56,954 nt of DNA from Mansonella perstans (GCA_037074765.1 JBAMDO010000277.1:1-56954), one strand, 5' to 3'. Positions 10,758-23,298 are shown, counted from the stretch's first letter. The notes: a model not told the origin generated them from the letters alone. Translations and numbers: made by a program.

Positions 10758-13035
10758 TTATTCATCATTTTCGTGACCGTTTAAAAATTCTTCCAATGCA
10801 ACTTCCTCCAAACGTTCTTTTTCTAAATTGAATTGATTCTTTAGTTGCAGTTCATCTGAAAAGTGATTAAAAATTATAAAACAAAAAGAAAAAATTATGA
10901 ATTGAATTCTGTTATAGAATGGGTTGAATATTTGAATGAATAACGAACAATAAGATTTCAAAGCAGGTGTTAACAGAATGGTTTTCAGAAACAAAACAGA
11001 GTGGTTTTCATGTGTTTATTGTAACAGAAAGAGTAAGTAGCAAAGGAACTACAGCAAAAGGTTGAATCAGCCAAAAAAGCAAATTAAGTTACAATTGCCA
11101 AAATGAGTGTGATTTTAATGCCTGCAGCTAACGAATAAATTCGTTCTCTAATTTAATTAAAATGAAAAGCATTCAATTCTGCCACAACAGTCGATCTTCA
11201 GAAGCTAAAGCTTATTCAGAGTTCATATTCCTGCATGCTAACTAATTTCCTTACAAAATTGATTTCACTATTAGTCACACACATATAGCAATACATAGCT
11301 ACACCGATCTATGCTTCAATGATATCAGTTTCTCACAAACTGTCAGAAAATATTTAAGGGACAGATAGGAGGAATAATTACATCAGTAATTGAAAATACA
11401 TTTAGGAATCCGGGAAAATACGTCAAATAAAGATTAAATGAACACACCTTGATTCAATGCCAAGGGTGAATGATCAACATTATTAGAAAACTTTAAAAAA
11501 TCGTTGATTTTCGCCTTCTCTTTTCTTGAACCACTTTTCATGAAAGCGATATCTGTTTCAGCATCAGCAATGATTAGCAATGCCTCCAAATGTGTCATCG
11601 CTAGTTCCGTTTGTAAGCAAAATCGATTCAATTCGCTAATTTTGTTATTCAAATCAATTACTTCCTTTAAAGAAATATGTTTAACCCTACACATTATGCT
11701 GCAGAAAAATCTTAAGAATTCATCCAAATTTACAAACTAAATGCAAAACTACAGAACACCACATTTTTAAGAATTAAAAAAAAGACTGAGAATTATAGAA
11801 TAAATAAACCAAATAATTCCGCACTATTTATGGAGAATGCAAAAGCTCTAAAAGTTTGTTATTTAACGAGTCAACTGTTTTAATTTATCTACTAGTTAAG
11901 TCGTTGCTATTTCATATTTAAAATATCTGAAAAACCTATTAAAACTAACAACCCTTATTACAGTTAGTTTATTAAACAAACTTTTCTTGTTTGATTTAGC
12001 GTACGTAAGTGATTGTAGCAAGCTAAAACAACTTCAGCACGTTCGTTGCACATCTGATGCAATCGTCCCATACGTGTACTGCACAAATTTGCTGAACGTA
12101 TATTTTCATCATTCATTTGCTCCATCGTTTCAATGTTTAACTGATATCTAAAAACAAAAAGAAAAAAAAAAACTACAAAGTCAAGATAATCTTTTCCAAG
12201 AAATAATTTCTAAATAGTTTCGTTATGTCGACTTAAGTAAAAACTAAATGAACAAAATTTTTCACTAAAAGCAAAAATAAAAATCGACAAAAAAAAAACA
12301 TTATAAAATACAAATAAAAATAATAACGTTGATTTTCCACTTAAAATTACCGTTTTTAGCAACGAAATTTCCTGGACAGATTCATTACCAGATATTTCAA
12401 TATATTTTGAGAAATTCATCACAAATTGATCAAATTCCCAAATCCTTTATTTAACATTGAGTTTATAATTTTCTTCAAGTAAAAAGGCATACTTCAAAAG
12501 CAAATTGCTTCCAGCCTGTGTTTTCAAAAGAGACGCAATTGCTTCAAATGAATTCCTGAAAAATCATAGCAACTTACGAAAGTCTCAAGTAATAAAATAC
12601 CGTTCGTATCATTTAATAGTGAAAGCTAAAAGCTGCAAATAATCCAGGAATTTATTCTAAATCTTTCATTTAAAAATTTAAATTAATCAGCAAAAATACC
12701 TTTGTACAACAGATGTATTTCGCAATTTTTGCACACTGCAAAAATAGATGAAATGAAACAATATGGAATTTTGTCAACAAAAATTAATTACAAAAAATAC
12801 ATTCATTTTTGTCTTCTTCTATGCAAATAAGGGAAACTGAGATAAAAATTAAAAATTAATACTGCCGTCCCATTTAAATTATCCAAACCGTTCCAGCCCA
12901 TTCAGAAATGCTTGAGCTGTTTTTGTTTTGGCCATGTATGATATGAATTTCAATAAGAAATAAAAAAATGAATGTGAACCTGTTTGCAAGCTCATTTTGC
13001 ACCGTCACCAGTATATCAAATAAACTACCGAACAT
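10758..13035 (-). CDS. Dysbindin-like BLOC-1 subunit
   Basis: Proposed exons: 13035-12980, 12735-12700, 12555-12493, 12444-12351, 12140-11982, 11664-11448, 10855-10758, giving 240 residues with consistent phases and stop TAA. The start MFGSLFDILVTVQNELANS aligns with the beginning of human dysbindin (hydrophobic heptads, then a VQ block). The middle AMTHLEALLIIADAE resembles NLTHLEA, and the acidic end LEEVALEEFLNGHENDE resembles the family's coiled-coil end. The whole protein is predicted helical. In other animals this subunit acts in the eight-subunit BLOC-1 complex for traffic to lysosome-related organelles and in synaptic homeostasis. Weak points: the 48-base intron 12492-12445 has a poor acceptor (AATAAAG), and the 11982/11664 junction uses weak sites. 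The gene call is firmer than the family name; another BLOC-1 or BORC coiled-coil protein is possible. Confidence 0.6.
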
Positions 13036-13046
13036 CTAAAAATACA
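13036..13046 (-). promoter_or_regulatory. Candidate spliced-leader acceptor at the dysbindin-like start
   Basis: GTATTTTTAG abuts the ATG directly. With no in-phase upstream exon needed, this is a good candidate trans-splice site, although it could also join a distant 5' exon. Confidence 0.45.
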
Positions 13047-13055
13047 TCAAATCAC

Positions 13056-13917
13056 ACGGAATTTGCGCTTTCATCAACTCTTGCTAATGGGAAAAAATGA
13101 ATCTCTAATAGTTCACGATTTTGTTTTCAATCGCAACATATTCTTCACATTCCTTTATTTGCCTAACACTCCTCACTACAGTACCATTGCCAGAAAGCAT
13201 TAAAAAACAACTCCGTCAAACTTTCGACAGCATTTTCCCAATGCAGAGTTTATCAAAAGCCTTTCATGCAAACCAAAGCATCAAAATCAAAAGAAGCTTG
13301 ATTGCTGAATATGGACAAAAATGCAATTTCATTCAAATATATTTAATCCAATTCAGCGAATGAATTCTGAAATTAGTGTAAATTTCAAAATATCTTGAAT
13401 AAAGACAGAGAATTCTAATTTGCTTGGAAACGAGTAATCACAGTAAATCTACCAATATGAATAAACATGAATGAATAAAAGCTAAAAAGAAAAATAAAGA
13501 AAGGAACACCGCAATGCATTACAACGTACTTTCCAGTAAAAATTGGTGTAATTAACTTCAAAAATAGAATCATTAGAAGTCTTTTTTTGCACAGTTTTCA
13601 TATAATTAGAAACTGAAGATCGGGATTCTAGAGCTCCAACATCGAACAATTTCATAAATTTCAATTAACACCTCGTTTTACGAAAATATTACAATTTTAA
13701 ATTTACAGCGATGATAAACATACATACGACTATCACTACAAACACACTTGAATAATATCGTCCCGATACAATTTACCTGTAAATTAAGTTGAATAAAATG
13801 CTACTTAAAGTGACACACAAACTTAAAGAAAGGAAAACATATGATAATGTAGAAAACTACGGAAGTTTATAAAATGAAATAATCTCTGTTACATCTCATC
13901 ACAGCAAACACAAATCA
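13056..13917. other. Spacer between the dysbindin-like gene and ADSL, about 860 bases
   Basis: Both flanking genes run on the minus strand. The spacer is AT-rich. One possible orphan exon (13655-13530, minus; ATG to a GTACGT donor, 42 codons, phase 0) could splice to the next gene, but its sequence is not recognisable and the downstream ATG already fits a dysbindin start. Confidence 0.5.
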
Positions 13918-16900
13918 CTAAACATCAAGTTGTACTTTCGCTTTTATATCATCGTCCAAATACTTAGCTATAACTGGACGTAATTCTTCGTTCAAAAAAT
14001 GCGAAGTTTGTGAAGAACAGCGTCCTGTGAAGGATAACGGTGACTTTGCCAGTTCAAGTATTCGTCCACGAACCTGAAATTTAAAGTTTCTAACCACATC
14101 AAAGTTAGTTCTCCATCTCTCCGTGAAAATTCACTAGTATCATAAATTCCACTCCTTTTCTTCGCTATATTAAATGTCAAAGCAGCAAAAAACGACTAGC
14201 GTTGAAAGTAGGCAAAAACCTTAAAAAGCTAACAGTGAGATTTTGAAACACACTGCAGATTAAAAATGAAAAATGCTATCTTTTAACAAACCCTCACCCT
14301 GTAATTAATTTGAGACAATTATTCAATATCGAAAAATTCAAAATATTTATGATACCTTATCGAAAATGACATTAGCTAGAAGGCTTTCCAAATCAACCCG
14401 TTCCTGCTTCTGAGTCTTTCTCGCAGCTAGCGCTATTTCCCGAATTTTCTGATGCGCTTCCTGTCGATCAATGCCTTCCTCTGTCAGCAGCATCATTGCC
14501 TTTTCTAATGCCAAAAATGGCAAATCCGTATGAACATTATGCTCAATATTTTCTCTATCCAAAGTTAACCCCTCTACAACGTACTGCAAAAAATGAAGCT
14601 AATTTATTTAGTTTTAAACAAATAATAAATTTCAACTTATACACAATTCATTTTCATTGGCTTTTTAGCGCAGAATCTATTTTATTGCCTTTGAGAATTA
14701 TTTCAAAAAAAAAAAAGAAAGAATCAATTATATTTTGAAGAATAACCACTGGAAAATTTGAAATCATTGAAATTAAGGATAAAATAAGGAATTATGCTTA
14801 TCTCCTTGAAATGTAGTGAGAATCGCATCAGCAAGAAGAAGCACATCAAAGAATCATTTGTACTTTGGGGAATGAAATTGGAAATAATAATTGCAAAGCT
14901 TGAAATCAGTGAAATAAAAATAAAATAAGGAATTATGCTTATCTACTTGAAATATAGTGAGAATCGCATCAGCAAGGAGAAACATATCTGGGATCAATAT
15001 ACGCCTGATAGCGGAATCATCAAGGGTTCTTTCAAGACTCTGATCACCAAGTGTATTCAATGCATCCTGTGAAAAAAGAAATTAAATACAATAAAATCAG
15101 CATAAAATGTCTCAACCAGACCTTAAATGGTTCACTAAATTTATGGTTCTGAAATTTTATAACCAAATCAATCCCGATATATTACAAAATCTATACTAGA
15201 AGTCCGGTCACTGTAAGATCTGACTCTATAGCCGTAGAACAATAGCTAATCAATGAAGGGAACAAATGTTAAAATTTTATGCAGATTTCACATAATTACA
15301 TCCGGATTTTTACAGAAGACTTTTAAAGTTTTCTGCCAAGTGACCCGTTATACATCTTTTGGGTGCCTTTTTCTCGACTTTAATTTATCCTCATCTTTAA
15401 TAAAAGAAAGAATAAAGTTTATACACCTGAGGTGTACTCATGAGTTTCCGAGCCAAGCTAGTGATACGTTCACTTTTGGTTGGATTACGTTTATAGGGCA
15501 TTGCTGAACTGCCAATCTGCTCGGCTTCAAAAGGTTCAAACACTTCACCAAAAGCCTAAAACCATTTCGAATTTTAAATAAAATCAAAACCCAACAGACC
15601 TAAACTAAAATTTAAAATTTAACAAAAGCACATCATTCCAACAAAACAAACAACTAAGTCATTAAATTTCATACAAGTATTTTTAATTTCAAAAAAAAAA
15701 TCAAGAATTTAAAACAGATCGATGGACTGAAATGACAGAGAAAACGGACCTGCAAAATTCGTATATCTGTGCAAATTTTTTTTGTTGCAGCTCCCAGCAG
15801 TGCAAAAATATTGACCAAATCACAGTCCTAGAATCACAATTTCTTTTATAATTAATATCTGTCGACCATATCGACATAAACAATAACTGAGACTTTGCAT
15901 CCCATTGATCACATGTTCTGAGTGGCCACATCCACCCTTCCCTACTCCCAACAAAAGATGAATTTGCTGAGCGAAACAAATTGTAAGAACAAATTTGTAT
16001 AAATTAATTTAATTTCCTTAAGGATTATAACTAATTACTACAGCGTTAAGATGCAATATCAAATTCTCTAAGCAAACTGAACTAACAGAAATGATATTTC
16101 AGTTATTCAGATAAAGATACCTGCTGTCGAGAATAAGTTTGTCCACTGATATAGAAACGAAACCTGAAACCAGCACTTCTCGTTATTAATTCATCCAATT
16201 TATCTACCTGAAAATTTTCCTATATATAAAGAGATGAAGAGAAAATAATACAACAATGGACAGTAGAATAAAAAAATATTTTTAAAAATTTTCCACACAT
16301 TTTTTTGAAACGTATGAAGACGACAAGTGCCTCGTAACTGAATGACAATTACTAGCACGTAGAGCAACTGACAAAAGTTCACTTGGAAAGCTTATTGCAA
16401 AAATTTGATGGCAGCAGCTTTAAAGTTTAAACAGCAGCCGGAAAATTTCCAATCGAAAACTGACAATTAAAAATATAATTACCTTCGATTCATCGTTATG
16501 AAACAATGCCATGAATGAATCTTGTGTGCCAGTTGCACCTTTTGTCCCGCGAAAACGCATATTTTCCCGGAAATGTTCCAGCTGTAATTAATCATAATTA
16601 AATTAAACTACCCCCTAATAATGTTACAGAAAAGTAAAAGAAATACAGAAAAAGTGAAGTATAATAACACTTTTTATTTGTTATATACATACAGAGATTG
16701 TGTCTTCTCCATGTATATTTAACAAGAAAATATATATAGAGATTATATCTTCTACATATATTTATGAATATTTCCTCTCTATATATATTTTTAATATTTA
16801 CATATATTTTCTACTTTTTTGCAACATTCTTTTAGGAAGCACGGAGATCTATTTAATTTACCTTTTTAAAAACCATCAACAATTCCTGAGCCCACATCGC

Positions 16901-18214
16901 AGCACGTTTACCAACAGTTACTAATGATGCTGTTTGGTAATGTGTTCGCCCAACGGTAACGATATCTTTCGTTTCCTCGGCAAAATCATCCAACCGGCTG
17001 AGACACACCGCAAGTCTATAGTTTCATTATTCTCTATTAATTTACATCATAAAGTGCCATTAGCATAGCACAATCTGGAATTCTCGTCAAAACAAGAAAA
17101 GATATGTAGAATCAAAACGACATAAAAACAAAATTTCAAGGAATACTTTTTTAATATATGATCAGTAGCTTGCCGCTGAACAATCAAATCGGCGTTATCA
17201 TCGACGAAACATGATGTTGCACCCAAATGGATTATTCCTTTTGCTTTCGGACACATCTAAAAAAAAAAAAAAAACCTTCAATGGTTAAAAATATTTTAAT
17301 AGTATTTAAATTATCACATAATAGAAATTATAACATCAAAGAACATGCATTGCATATGTTTTGCATATAACATAAACAATTTTACCTTTCCAAACGCATA
17401 AGTATGGGCCATAACATCATGCTTGATGCGTTTCTCCTCTTGTCGTATTGTACCCCAATCAATGACTTCTTTCGATTTCTTCATCTCTTCAATCGCCTCT
17501 TCAGTAATCTTGAAGCAATATGTATAATCGTAAAGAAACACTGATTCAAATTCGTCATTATACTAAGAATACATAACGAAATTGCAACTGATTACACTTT
17601 TATCTATCATGTTATAATTATGTTTGCAAACAATAATTACATGTTTGTTTTAGTAAAAGCTGTCGTATCAAAAAACCACTGTAATAAAAATGGTCCCTTC
17701 AGAAGAAATTTAAGCAGTTAATATCCATTGCAAACAATCAATACATTAACCTGAAGAAATGGACAAGAGTAAAGATACCTGTTTTAGACCAAGTTGCATT
17801 TCTGCTTCTGCAAGCCAAATCCACAACTGTCGCCATATCAGTACCTTGAGATAAATTAGAAATTTTAAAATAAAATCGTATTTTTAGGAATTGGAAATGA
17901 GAGAATTGTTGCCGGCAAAAAAATGAATGCTCTCTTCCAATTAATCGTTTGAAATTTCAAATCCATTAACTTCAAATTGACAACGAATTTGTTAAACTTA
18001 ATTTAACTAAGTTACTTTTTCAAAAAATTTAACATTACAATTATTGCAATAATATAGGAAATCAATTAATACAAACTAATAAATCAACAATAAACAAAAA
18101 TTCAAAACTTACTTTATTTCTTTCGCTCAATATATTCATTAATGGACTTTTACCACAATATCGTGATTTAAGCACCGTTTCAAATTTATCTTCACTATTG
18201 ATATGTGAAATCAT
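13918..18214 (-). CDS. adsl-1: Adenylosuccinate lyase
   Basis: Cleaves SAICAR and adenylosuccinate, releasing fumarate, in de novo purine synthesis and the purine nucleotide cycle; a cytosolic homotetramer. Twelve exons: 18214-18113, 17844-17779, 17508-17386, 17256-17147, 17015-16862, 16581-16483, 16207-16121, 15827-15750, 15555-15427, 15066-14947, 14583-14356, 14073-13918. All phases agree, giving 483 residues against 484 in human. KHDVMAH puts His at 86, HLGATS lies at 107-112, GRTHYQTAS puts the general-acid His at 159, and the fumarase-superfamily signature [11 protein letters not shown] puts the catalytic Ser at 289. ERTLDDSA lies at 328-335. These numbers match human ADSL exactly, which supports every splice site. 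The start is the first ATG after a TTGTTAG acceptor. The intron 14946-14584 carries a duplicated exon fragment. The gene diverges from RRP7 across a 700-base promoter. Confidence 0.97.
14719..14849 (-). pseudogene. Duplicated 3' fragment of ADSL exon 10 inside the next intron
   Basis: 14758-14849 repeats 14900-14988, which holds the last codons of exon 10, its donor and the start of the intron. Flanking sequence is also partly shared, giving a unit of about 130-140 bases. The copy still reads [10 protein letters not shown], but its donor is CAAGGAGAT instead of CAAGTAGAT, so the GT is lost. No good acceptor is present, so the copy is probably not spliced into mRNA. Confidence 0.9.
14758..14988. 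repeat. Tandem duplication of about 140 bases
   Basis: Copy 1 (14758-14849) and copy 2 (14900-14988) share TAAAATAAGGAATTATGCTT, the spliced boundary and AGTGAGAATCGCATCAGCAA with few mismatches. See the exon fragment entry. Confidence 0.92.
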
Positions 18215-18913
18215 CGTTATTATTTCCTAACAAATTGTCATAAAATAAAATTTTAATTTATTCTTTTTTTTAAAAAAAAAGTTAATTATAAAATTAACTA
18301 ATAATATCAGAAAAGCACAAATAAATTTGAGAAAAAAAATAAAAAATTTTGAAAATGTATGAATGCGAATGATATGACCATCAAGCTTACAATATATATA
18401 ATAAAATAATTATCGATCACATTTCAAAATTAAATCTTTCCCCCGAGATTTCTTCCCATTCCCCGACAAACATCCAATGAATCATCCATCTATCAGTGGG
18501 CCTAATTTCCATTTGGCATAGTGACGAATTGCGATTGTCGTTAAGTTTTGCGCCTCAAAAATAACTTTGTTGTATGAGCGTACTGTTCTTATATTACAAT
18601 GCGTGAGACGTAAGACGTAAGACGTTATAGATAAGATGCATTTAATGTCGTCCACGTTACGTCTACGTAGCATATGTTAATTTCATTCAGTTATTGTCAT
18701 TGTTATTATTATCACGTGCTGTAATTACCATCGTTATTATTCATTATTATTGTTATTATTATCAATTACTGGCATTATCATTGATAAGTGTGTGAATGTG
18801 AACAACCCTCATATCACTGTTAACTGTGATTTGATTTGTATTGATAACTTAACAGTTATCATTGTTATTTCTTTGAAATATGATCAAAATTTCAGTCAAT
18901 TTTTCAAATAATT
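18215..18913. promoter_or_regulatory. Shared region between divergent ADSL and RRP7
   Basis: The 699 bases separate two divergent start codons. Candidate trans-splice acceptors are TTGTTAG at 18227 (12 bases before the ADSL ATG) and AAATTTCAG ending at 18895 (18 bases before the RRP7 ATG). It contains a dense ACGT cluster at 18606-18668 and an ATTATTG-rich stretch at 18676-18790. A bidirectional promoter for two growth-related genes is a reasonable inference. Confidence 0.6.
18606..18668. promoter_or_regulatory. Cluster of six ACGT cores
   Basis: GACGTAAGACGTAAGACGTT is followed 30 bases later by CCACGTTACGTCTACGTAG. The halves are partly inverted: AGACGTAA on the left, TTACGTCT on the right. 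ACGT is the core of bZIP/CREB-type sites. Function is inferred. Confidence 0.55.
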
Positions 18914-21375
18914 ATGGTCGCGACAAGCAAAAAACAAAAGAAAATGGAAACAGTTGGGAAGAAGGAAGAGGAAAAGAGTAAACAAGAAAAAATCCGGAAA
19001 GTGAAAATTTCCGGAAGTGTAGCAACAAAGGAAAAGAATGTAGCTCCATCAACGAGTTTCAATAATACAAATGATAATATGCAAATTTCATCTAACATCG
19101 ATTATAATTCCTTACAAAGTTAGTTAACTTTTTGATTATGGTATACTTTTACTGAAATAGACATTTTTGGAATTGAAAATTTGATTTTAAAATATGATAT
19201 TTGAGTAATTCTTCCACAGCACTTGGTAAATTAGACAGAGACTGTAATATTTAAAATTGCGCAATGAGAAGTAAATTAGACTAGGCAAATAAAATTTTGC
19301 AGCAAAATTAAGTAGGATTATGAGTTTATTCATTACCAAAAACGGAGAGCAAAAAGATAAGAATTCAATTAAAATAAAATGAAATAATAAAATAAAGCAA
19401 ATAAAAAATAAAGAGAAACAGATGAGAGAAGTTTGATTGTCACCTATAAATAAAAGTACTGCTAAAGATTGATGATATAATATATATAATACGGCAATTT
19501 AGCTTCTTTATTATAATTAACATTAAACATTCGTTAATGTCAGATATGAAAGCTTCTTGTACTTTTTTTAGTATTGCGATACGGAATCAGTGAGAAGTTC
19601 AATTCAGAAAGGCATCTATTCTTAAAAAAAGATCCAACAAATCAGTGTTCTTTAATTATTGCCAATATACCTCCATATATTACACCAGTAAGTGCAAGGA
19701 TTTTCTGTGAGATCAAATAGAAATTTTTAATATTAGAATAGAATTGAAGCAATTTAAGAGTGACGAAAAATTTGTTAAAATGATAAAATTGTAGGATTCA
19801 TTAGGACGAATTTTGGCTGAACTTGGTTCTGGTCGACCAGATGAAATAATTGCACAACGTGGAACAGCAACAGCTGATAAGATTACAGAGGTATGAGTTT
19901 TGTAGGAAATTTCTTTTTTTGTAAGTATGTCATTCTCTCCGCTTTATCTTTCAATTTTTTCAGGGTTTTTATACGGCATCTGCTCGTTTGAAAACAGAAG
20001 CTGCTGTTGAAGAAGCATTATGCAATTGTGAAAAAATCCCATTTTTCTATCTGACCAGTATCGATCTTGAACTGACACAAAATGGAGCAGCAAGTTTGTT
20101 TGCAATATTTTTGTATTACTTTGTTATTCATATACTAAACTTCATGGTGTTTAACTTTTATACAGTTTTCAAAATTTAAAATACTCTTTCGTATCGACTA
20201 TCACTTTTTGATGGAGAATATTAGATGTATTTTATATATTGTGTTATAACTTGTAGAGGATATCACGAAAACTTTCTTATATTCTCAGAAACAAACACAG
20301 CACTAAACTGAAAGAAATCAAATTGATTGCTGGACGAAGTGGAAAATAAAATTATGAATCAAATAAATCATTGTTTTGTTTTTAGAATCATGTGATGAAT
20401 ATCGGAAATCCTTTAAAACGGTGGCAGAATTACAGGAAAACGTTAATTCATATATTGAAAAGTATGATGCTGAGATCCTAGAAGTACGACATCTTTGTTT
20501 TTTTTGAAATTAGTTTGACGCAAGTGGTTCTTTATTTTGTTACTAGAATAATCGATATGTTGACGAATATTCGTAATATTCGATCTTTTAGCAAAAACGA
20601 AAAGCGAAGAGGATGGCGAATGTTCCGGATGAGGATGGTTGGATAACTGTTACAAAATCGCGTATGTTATTTGTCGTTGCTTTTTATTGAAAATAAGGAA
20701 ATTCATGAATTCCTTATTTGTTTAAGATTCGGCTATTGAAATTTGGTTTTAAATAGCATATTAAAATCTTCAGATTATAAGCCTGTACCGCGCGCTATCG
20801 TTGTGAAGAACAAGGAAGATCTTCTGAAACTGTCAAAGAAGAAAAAGCCTGTGGTTTGTCCATTGTTGTTAAAAGAATTGCTAACTTCTGAAAAGCCTAA
20901 TCAGTTTACTGATCATCTTATTTGTCGCTGCGAAGGGGAAATTTTTTGCACTAAAATTTGATTATACTATAATTCTATATTGCCAAAGATAAATAAGTTC
21001 AAATTGCAGGGAGAAAGCCTTGCTTTCTATTCATTCCAATTGAAGCAATCAAAATTGAAACGTTAGTTTTTCCTTTTTTCTTATGAACTTTTACTTTGCT
21101 AAATAAAAATTAAGCATTGCTTCTGTTATTCCATCTTAATTAAAAAAAACCATAAGCAATTGCAAAAGGAAAGAATGGCTTTGGATTTTGGATGAATATC
21201 AATTTTTAAACTAACTTGGTCAGAATTACACCAGCCGAATCGGCTAACATTGTCATTTCGGAAAACGAAATACGCATTCAATTTTTTAGATCTTGCGGAA
21301 TTAAGACGAAAATTTGCCGAAGACAAGAAAAAGTTGGCAATTGCAAAAGCGGCAAGGAAATTTCGTCCTACATGA
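18914..21375 (+). CDS. RRP7A: Ribosomal RNA processing protein 7 (RRP7A homologue)
   Basis: Nucleolar factor of the UTP-C/CURI complex needed for 18S rRNA maturation and small-subunit assembly. Exons: 18914-19118, 19572-19687, 19795-19890, 19964-20093, 20386-20483, 20592-20661, 20774-20850, 21010-21061, 21290-21375; 309 residues with all phases agreeing. The N-terminus is Lys-rich (residues 6-45), a likely nucleolar signal. An RRM-like region contains LIIANIPPYITP. The family marker VPDEDGWITVTK starts near residue 226. The RRP7 C-terminal domain has FYSFQLKQSKLKHLAELRRK and ends AARKFRPT-stop, matching human RKFRPY. The end of exon 7 could instead be 20853 (one extra codon, better donor GTTTGT). 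Compared with human (280 residues) the extra length is in the basic N-terminus. Confidence 0.93.
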
Positions 21376-21784
21376 AGTTCGAATATTTAGTAATTTCTGT
21401 TATTGTTTTTTGGATAGTAAAATTTCAATTTAATACAGTAATATGCGACTATAATTTAGAAAATATCATAATTTAAAATGACTATTTCGAAGGTGATGGA
21501 AAAAGTAGCACATAAAATTTCGATATTATATAAAATACAGGATGAAAAAAATGGAAATGATAAAGTGAAAAAAAAATGAAAAAATGATAAATGAGGATAA
21601 AGTTTCCCTTATGCAAATGCCGAACAGAAAGACACTATAGTTCACAGGAAATATATATTTTCCTTCTGTTATGTTTTGTTTGTATGAAAAAAATTTGGAA
21701 ATTTCATTGAATTGAAAACTGTTGCTTTTTATTTCACTCAAAAAAAGCAGTACAAATCATGATCAAAGAAGAAAGTTTTCCGAT
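21376..21784. other. RRP7 3' flank
   Basis: AT-rich 3' flank. An open stretch begins at ATG 21478 (MTISKVMEK, 33 codons) but has no donor in a phase that joins the next candidate exon, so it is not called. Confidence 0.4.
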
Positions 21785-23298
21785 ATGCAAAGCACGTCTT
21801 CTTTTCCACATTCTATTTCTTTTAATCAAAAATTGCATATTATTCGTTTAATGGATGGCAATATAAGCGTCTTAACGGCTAAGTTGTTATTCGATAGTGA
21901 AATGCTCGTAATGTCATCATATCACAAACGATAAGTTAATATAGTTACCAATGAATGATATATGGATCCAAAGCTTACACTGAATGGATACAAATATTGT
22001 GATAGGATAATCTAAAGCAAATAAATTTTCCAAAAAGAATTTCTGCTTGAATTGTTTAAAATCATTTAAAAAAAAAGTAAAAAATTAAAAACCCGTATGT
22101 ATATATATATAATGGATGGCACAGAGTATAAAAAAGAAAGCCTTCATAGTTGCCTGCTTTACTTATGCCTAATATGTTGAAAAGAGTAATGTGAAATTTT
22201 CTATAACGATGATATACATATCATATTAATGATATGATACGATATCACATTATAATAATGAGCAAATGAAGTAATTATTATCATATTTATCATGCAAGTT
22301 AGCCCAACAACTCTTTATTGTTTTTTTTCGTTGTTTTGTTGGTGAACTGAAAAAAAGAGGAATTTCCAGTTATAGTTCTTGTTAACTTAGCAAATTTAAC
22401 AATAAAAAGAGGAAAATTTTTTCTGAAATAAGAAAATAAAAAAATAGTTTAGATAAATAATAAAACAAAACAAAAAAAAAAAACAAAAGCCATAAAAGTT
22501 ATTTATTTTATTTACAGAATATAAAAGATGAACAATTATTGGACGACAATTTTTTCTCAATACAATAATAAGCGAAATAACGTTTTATTGAAAAATTTTT
22601 GAAACTAAAATGACAAAAAAAAAAGCTTCTTAAACTGAGCAAATGTTGAAGATGATATTATCTTCGAAATTAAAGCTAAAATGTTTAAAAAAAAAAAAGA
22701 AAAATGTCAAGTAGTTTCCCATTGTGAGCTGATGCATACATTTAAAAAATTGAAATAAATGTGATGAGAAATTTTTTTGAAATCATTAAAAGATGCAAGA
22801 AATGTGGATGTAATTTCTTCTTTACAAATACGAATATGGAAGTGGGTGGATGAAATAAAAAAGGCTAGATAACAAAAAGAAAATTTACTGAATACGAAAT
22901 TTGAGTTCAAAAAAATTTTTTTTTATTATAATACACTAATTAACGTTATTTTTATTCCTTAGTAACTAGCATTTTTTTCTCAAGATAAACCTGCTCATAC
23001 GCATCTGTTTGACAATATTTTTTTTTGGTAGGAATATTTTGCTAATTATTCCTCTTAAAACCACACACTTCCTTATTTCAGTATCAATTTTATTATTTAT
23101 TTCAAATTTTCAGATGGATTAAATGATTATCACATCACGAAATCCCAATCAATTGTTCTAACTGATTCAACAAATCCGAAAACAAAGTCAAATGAAAAAA
23201 CGAATAGCTTGGCGAAAAAACTTTTAAACTTTTCCTATTTAAATTCTTCGAAAAGAGAACTAATACAGTTATACTTAGAAACTCATATTCATACATAA
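21785..23298 (+). CDS. Candidate small two-exon gene, unrecognised
   Basis: Exon 23114-23298 follows a textbook nematode acceptor (AATTTTCAG) and reads open for 61 codons to TAA (contains DYHITKSQSIVLTDS and KRELIQLYLETHIHT). Exon 21785-21845 starts at ATG (MQSTSSFPHSISF) and ends at ATTC|GTTTAA in the phase that joins it. That gives 81 residues across a 1.27-kb intron. The first exon may instead begin at an AAAGCAG acceptor at 21750 with further 5' exons. No family is recognised. It could be a lineage-specific gene or a chance open frame. Confidence 0.3.
21846..23113. other. AT-rich stretch with no supported exon
   Basis: Contains short poly-A/T runs, a TATATATATA tract near 22100 and GATATCA-type palindromes near 22210-22240. 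No further coding exon was found on either strand. Confidence 0.5.

Noticed and set aside
12880..12921. Possible extra exon in the dysbindin-like gene (CTCAAGCATTTCTGAATGGG)
   Set aside because: It would put the following exon out of phase; joining 12980 directly to 12735 keeps the frame.
13121..13363. Eighty-codon plus-strand frame
   Set aside because: No splice signals, no recognisable sequence, low-complexity composition.
18904..19098. Minus-strand frame opposite RRP7 exon 1
   Set aside because: Shadow of the Lys-rich first exon of RRP7.
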